Assembly (NCBI GenBank): GCA_033961575.1
Contig: CM066735.1
Span: 91,643,449 to 91,707,448, forward strand
DNA: 64,000 nucleotides
From: Aselliscus stoliczkanus
Lineage: Eukaryota > Chordata > Mammalia > Chiroptera > Hipposideridae
Direction: 5' to 3'
Part shown: positions 59,280 to 64,000 of the stretch, piece by piece
Layout of the letters: each line of letters starts with the position of its first letter
How positions within the stretch are numbered: position 1 is the first letter of the stretch
Notes under the pieces: generated by a model
The model's database searches: none
What the model was told of the DNA's origin: nothing
Seen by the model: only the letters and a program-made list of their open reading frames with translations
Made by a program: the position numbers and the translations under genes

Positions 59280-59400
59280 TTAACTACTCTTTTTCCTCGA
59301 GGGTAGGCAATGTCTCTTTTTCAGTCTTCTATCACAAAGCCAGCAGAATGTGAGGCACTGATGATGATGAGTCAGTAAATATTTATTGAATAAATGAAAG
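59280..59400 (+). repeat. L2 LINE 3' end
   Basis: CGAGGGTAGGCAATGTCTC followed by CAGTAAATATTTATTGAAT and AAATGAAAGA is an L2 3' end. Confidence 0.6.
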
Positions 59401-59742
59401 AGGAATCAGACCCACTGAACGGGATGGAATTTAGTTTGCAGGTAGTGTCCTATGCCTGGCTGGATACCCTCCTTCCTGTGCCTGATTCTAAAAGACATTT
59501 ATAACTATAGGATCAGCAGGTCTCCAAGTCACTGACTTGAGATGGTAAGCATTTGGGCAGCACCAGTGTGATTTTTAAATTTTTTTGCGGTTTAATATTT
59601 AGATAGCTCTGCTTTAAGTCTACAGAAGACAATATGATCTATTTCCTATAGTTGACCTCTTGCTTTGTCTTCAAGCTTAGCTTCCCTGCTACCTCCTTCT
59701 TTTAGTCCTTGAATTCAATTCTTATAATTCATAAAGATTCTT

Positions 59743-59845
59743 TTTTTCTTTGAGGGCAGTGTCACTGGCCCTCATGTGTGAGACCCGAACCGGGGCCGCT
59801 GGCTTCCCAAGCCAGCTCTTAACCACCGCGCCACTTGGCTGGCCC
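59743..59845 (-). mobile_element. tRNA-Ser-headed SINE, short form
   Basis: Minus-strand copy with CTGGCTTGGGAAGCCAG arm, GGTTCGGGTCTCAC B box and hairpin. TAAAGATTCTT occurs on both sides without mismatch. Confidence 0.93.
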
Positions 59846-59856
59846 TAAAGATTCTT

Positions 59857-60764
59857 ATATGTAATATGTATTCAGTAGTTTTCTATTTGACAACCTACTG
59901 CTGCTTTCCCCTTGGGTAACATCTTCTAACACCAGGCCCAACTTGGTCCATATGTCCGGCTTCTCTCTGACTTCTACTTCAACCCAAATGGACAGGTCTA
60001 TTTCCAGGATTCAAACTTGCTGTATCCTTCTGATATAGGTAAAGAACCACATCCAAATACATTCTGATGTATCATAGGTGGGAACTGTGAACCTTGTTTT
60101 CCATTTTTCTGCTAGCAGAAAATGGGTGGCATAAATGTTAACCTACTGGCTACCACAACTGGTCTTGAAATGCATCCTTCTTGTTCTCCAGGATTAGCCT
60201 GGAGATTTGCGGGAGACCAGGCACAGTCAAGTTCACAGAGTTACTAGTGATGCTGTCAGAGGTTCGGAAACGAGGCCTGGGGATTCTGATTCCAGTACAC
60301 TCCTTGGCCCTTCCCCTCTTCTTCCTCTTCATGGCCTCTGTCATCTCTTACCCGGACCATCAAAATACCTTCTTGAGCATCTGTTGCCCAGATGAACTAA
60401 GCTTTTTAGTCTCTAAAGACACAACCTGGTCATGCAAAGTCAGTCCCTCTTTTACAACCTATTTCTGGTCCCATTCTGTCACACCCTCTCCCCCCGTGGC
60501 AAGACCAATTCTGTGTAAAGATGCATTTTTTGGCCAATACCCTGTCTGATGTTCCAGATGCTTTCCATGCATTAAAGTATTTTTCAATATCCTATTCACA
60601 CTTTTATTTTCAATAGAAGCTGTTCTAAAATTGTGCTCTCCTCTTTAGTTCTAACTGTTTATGTAGGAAACAGAATCTGTTTTCAAAAGAGGCAAACATG
60701 TTAATGTGAAAGAACACCGTAACAAAGAATGGTGTGAAATTATTGTTCAAAAGGAAACATTCTT
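59857..60764. other. Intronic sequence, possible decayed L2
   Basis: C/T-rich in places with L2-like style. A 122-codon plus frame (60,181-60,549) has no family resemblance. Confidence 0.4.
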
Positions 60765-61208
60765 GGGCCGGCCGAGTGACGCATTGGTTAAGCGCTGGTT
60801 TTGGGATGCCAGGGGCCCCGGTTCGGATCCCACATATGAGGGCCAGTGACACTGCCCTCTACAGCTAACAACAGCTCCTCCTGGAGCTGGGCTGTGCGAG
60901 CCCCGGTGACGGTGTAGGCTGCAGCCCCTGCTGCAGTGGGCTGCCACAGGCTGCAGTGAGTGGCCTGCAGCCAGCGTGAGGGGCTGGCAGCCAGAGTGAG
61001 CTGCCAATAGCCGCGGTGAGCGACCATCCAGAGACCGGCGACCCTCATCTGGGAAGAGTGCAATGACGATACCAACATGGGCCAGTGAAGCAATGTCCTC
61101 CGCAACTAGACTGAAGAACAAAAAGACAGCAACTTGTCTGTTCCCCTTCCCCGATTCCCGAAGGCTGTTCCCCTCCCCCAATTCCCCAATAAAATCTTAA
61201 AAAAAAAA
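60765..61208 (+). mobile_element. tRNA-Ser-headed SINE, long form with intact T+ terminus
   Basis: Best long copy: GGGCCGGCCGAGTGACGC head, GGTTCGGATCCCAC, body with two CTCACGCTGGCTGC-type modules, then CCCCAATAAAATCTTAAAAA. Target-site duplication AAAAGGAAACATTCTT / AAAAGGTAACATTCTT. Confidence 0.95.
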
Positions 61209-61225
61209 AAAAGGTAACATTCTTG

Positions 61226-64000
61226 ATGAAAACCTTTATGCTCGCTAAGTGTGAAGCGCTGGCATTGAAAAAATGCATTGATATGAACTGAATTCCATCT
61301 CCACAGCCTCATGAGCAACAACTGACAACAATGTGGTCAGTCTACGTTGTCATTCTAGACTTCCCTAGGGAGACCAATCTCTGAGGAGGAAGAAAATGGA
61401 AACCACTGATCCCACTGATCTTAGGAGGGGGGTTCTTAAAACACAGAAAGGGGGAAAGAAAGGAGGTGGCAGCAGCACTTATCAAAGTAATCTGCATACA
61501 CATTAACTCCTTTAAAATAATGCTGAACTATTCAGGCGCAATCAGCCCAGCCCATAAGAGAGAGGGGAAAAAAATAAAGACGGAACTGCAATTGTGGGAT
61601 TTTTCTAATCAGCATTTTAACCTGGGTTTTCAGCCTCTGCAGAGTTAAGCCACCTTTTCTCTAGCCAGATGGCCATACAGCCTCCCTAGGGTGGAAATCC
61701 CAATCCTCTGCTTCCTGCTGCTTCCCTAAGTAGGGCTCTGAGTCCTCTTCACAGGCCCTGTTGCACTGGCCTCTATGACCTGCTGACCTTTCTTACCTTA
61801 ACACTTCTCAGCTCAGCTGCAAGCCTCTCTCACTTTGAAATACACCAGGCCCACTCTGGGACAAGAACACACATCAAAACTCTCCAACTTTTTCACTCAT
61901 CACAAGAATGTAGTAATTCAAAGTTAGGCTCTCTCTGATGGCACAATTTTGTAAAGTAGGGGAAATTCAGCTTGGTTGCCTCCCTCCCCATTTGGCTAAT
62001 TCCCTGGCGTATTTCCCCTTCTTGGCACTCACATATCATTCTCTCCCAGAGGAAATGTACATGTATCTGAGGGTAATGTGATTGCCCCCTAATATGCCAT
62101 CTTTTCCAGACACAGGTGCATTTTCAAAGGGAACTACAGGGATTGCATTTAGCACAAAGAAACGAAATTAACACAAAGTAATTGGAACAAAAGAGTATGT
62201 GTACAGTTGAGTTCTGTTTTTCGACGAGGAGGAATTTGGAGTCCTGCAAATCCCACGGCTGAAAGCCGCCACCCACTCTGCCAGTCTAAGGTACCCAGCG
62301 CAGTGTCTGACACACACCACCTCTCTTCCACCCGCTTCTCAGAAGCCTGGTTTTGATTATTGCTTTCCATGTTGCTAACTGTTTTAGTCATTCTGCATCG
62401 ATATTTGACCTTCATTGATGCCTTAGCTTTTCAAATGACATTTTAACATTATACTACTTTAATTCTTTCTCCAAGATATATCGTTAAAAATGAGAAAATG
62501 GGTTGTAGAAACCTGGCTTCTTGGCTGTGAGCATACAGGATATTAATGGGTGCGAGGGACAATATTTCTACCCTGTGGGTGATGCTGATGAAGCTCCCCT
62601 CCAAGGGGCTGGGACCTACCTCTATATTTATTCAAGACTGGTCAAACCATGGGATGCTTTTTGGACACCGAGAGGCCACTCTTGATTCAACATGAAATGG
62701 GACATGCTGAAGTCCTAATTTTTAAATGCTTGTGTGGTGGGCAGAGTCACAGGTTCCCAGATATCGTGCCTCATTTGGAGTATTGTTTGGAAGCTAAATT
62801 TTGGTATTAAAATTGAATATGGCAATCAATATTAAATTACACAATCATATTTAAATTCTAAAATAGTTATTTGTATAACAGCCTTACAAAGTTTAATTTA
62901 CTCCCTTGCCTTGAAAGATTTAATGAATGCTTAAAATAGCTCCACCTATTTTTTTGTAATTGGCTACATTTATTTCCAGTGTAAATATGCTGACTAGATT
63001 TTCATAGTGATTATATGTCTAGAGCTGTTTTTTTTTTTTTCGGTGGGGGGAGAGGCAATGAATAGACTGCCCCTAAATGAGAATATACTCATATGTGCAT
63101 GAAGGATTATATTTTCATTTGCAAAGTAAATACTGTTTGTGCCGATCATGTTTTCCTTGTTTAAATAACCATTCTTCACACACACACATTGACTGTTCTT
63201 AGGAATGATGATTTTAAAAACTATACTTTTTTTTTTTTTGTAAGGTTAAATCAACCCTCTAGACCTGTACATAAGTTTTGTTCCACTTTGTCAGAAGTCA
63301 TAAGAGCAAATTTTTGGCACTGACACATGCTATATTGTCTTACTAGGTCTAGGGGAAAAACCCCAAATAAAAATGCAGCCCTATGGATAACACACAACTC
63401 AATGACTATTTGTGGCAAATAAAATTAACAGAATGAATGTCCGTTTTATCTATTTGCCAACATTTCACCTACAGAATACTTTTAGTGATGATTGTTTACA
63501 GTTATCAATTTGAAGTTTATTGAATTCTCCCCAAAATTTTTATTCTTTTATATAAAACACAAAGCTCAAAGCTTCCCAGAGAAAGTCATTAAAGACAACA
63601 ATATGACTGCTGAGGACCCCAGGAGAGGCTTCCGCTCCTTATCCTGAGACTGACCCAAAATAGCTTCTTGGCCTCTAAATGAGACCACACCCACTATTTG
63701 CACCAGCAATGAAATATTTTCACTTGCAAATTAGGTCCAGCAGGTAACCACAAGGCTTTACATATTTACATTATTCGGTCTAGGATAATCATAAAACCAG
63801 TAATAAATCAAAATAATATTGGAGAACTATTCCTGTAAAGATAACAAAAGAATTAAGCATCAGTATATAACTTCATTAGAGGTTATTTATAAGGTACATG
63901 CCACTGTGGTGTCAATTCATGTTAAATATTTTAACCAGACTAAATTCTTACTGGAGTGACAAGTAGATACTGTGTTCTTAATTCAACATTGTAACAAAAA
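61226..64000. other. Intronic unassigned sequence to window edge
   Basis: About 2.8 kb with no exon, RNA gene or repeat family recognised, apart from short homopolymer runs. Confidence 0.5.

Overview
This is a window of nuclear DNA from a placental mammal, almost certainly a bat. It is dominated by degenerate interspersed repeats. No bacterial-style gene, operon, CRISPR array or novel multi-gene system is present. The bat assignment rests on about 24 tRNA-derived SINEs of a type not seen in primates, rodents or ungulates, and on an L1 3' end near 13.2 kb of the kind I recall from bat genomes. Within bats I favour a rhinolophoid lineage, but that step is inference. The SINE family could not be searched, and a colugo is the main alternative.

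Only one gene is supported. At 47,035-47,132 on the minus strand lies the terminal coding exon of a UBE2E-class ubiquitin-conjugating enzyme, with its splice acceptor, about 750 nt of 3' UTR and a poly(A) signal. The residues exclude UBE2E3 and fit UBE2E1 and UBE2E2 equally. UBE2E2 is preferred because NKIRAS1, which abuts the 3' end of human UBE2E1, is not seen in the 46 kb downstream, and because nearly 17 kb upstream is uninterrupted intron, as expected for the very large UBE2E2 gene. On this reading 1-46,280 is intergenic sequence downstream of the gene and 47,133-64,000 is part of its last intron.

Layout. 1-3.9 kb: unique sequence, one MaLR-type LTR, MIRs and one SINE. 3.9-9.7 kb: a decayed L1 interrupted by four SINEs with clear target-site duplications. 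9.7-19.3 kb: unique sequence with MIR, L2, MER5A, LTR-like fragments, microsatellites and more SINEs. 19.3-31 kb: GC-richer unique sequence with L1 3' ends, a G-quadruplex run and an insertion consisting only of a poly(A)-like tail. 31-38 kb: a dense repeat block with a mariner-like fragment, a two-headed composite SINE, a long polypurine tract and (CA)n runs. 38-46.3 kb: mostly unique, with an LTR-like element, one MaLR LTR and a MER5A. 46.3-47.1 kb: the UBE2E exon and 3' UTR. 47.1-64 kb: intron with ten SINEs, several old L1 3' ends and a MIR.

The most informative biology is in the SINEs. One tRNA-Ser(GGA)-like head occurs in a short form that ends in a small hairpin before the A tail. It also occurs in a long form whose tail carries AATAAA plus a TCTTT Pol III terminator. 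The same tail is attached to different tRNA-like heads elsewhere in the window, pointing to modular exchange. One short-form pair looks like a dimer mobilised as a single unit.
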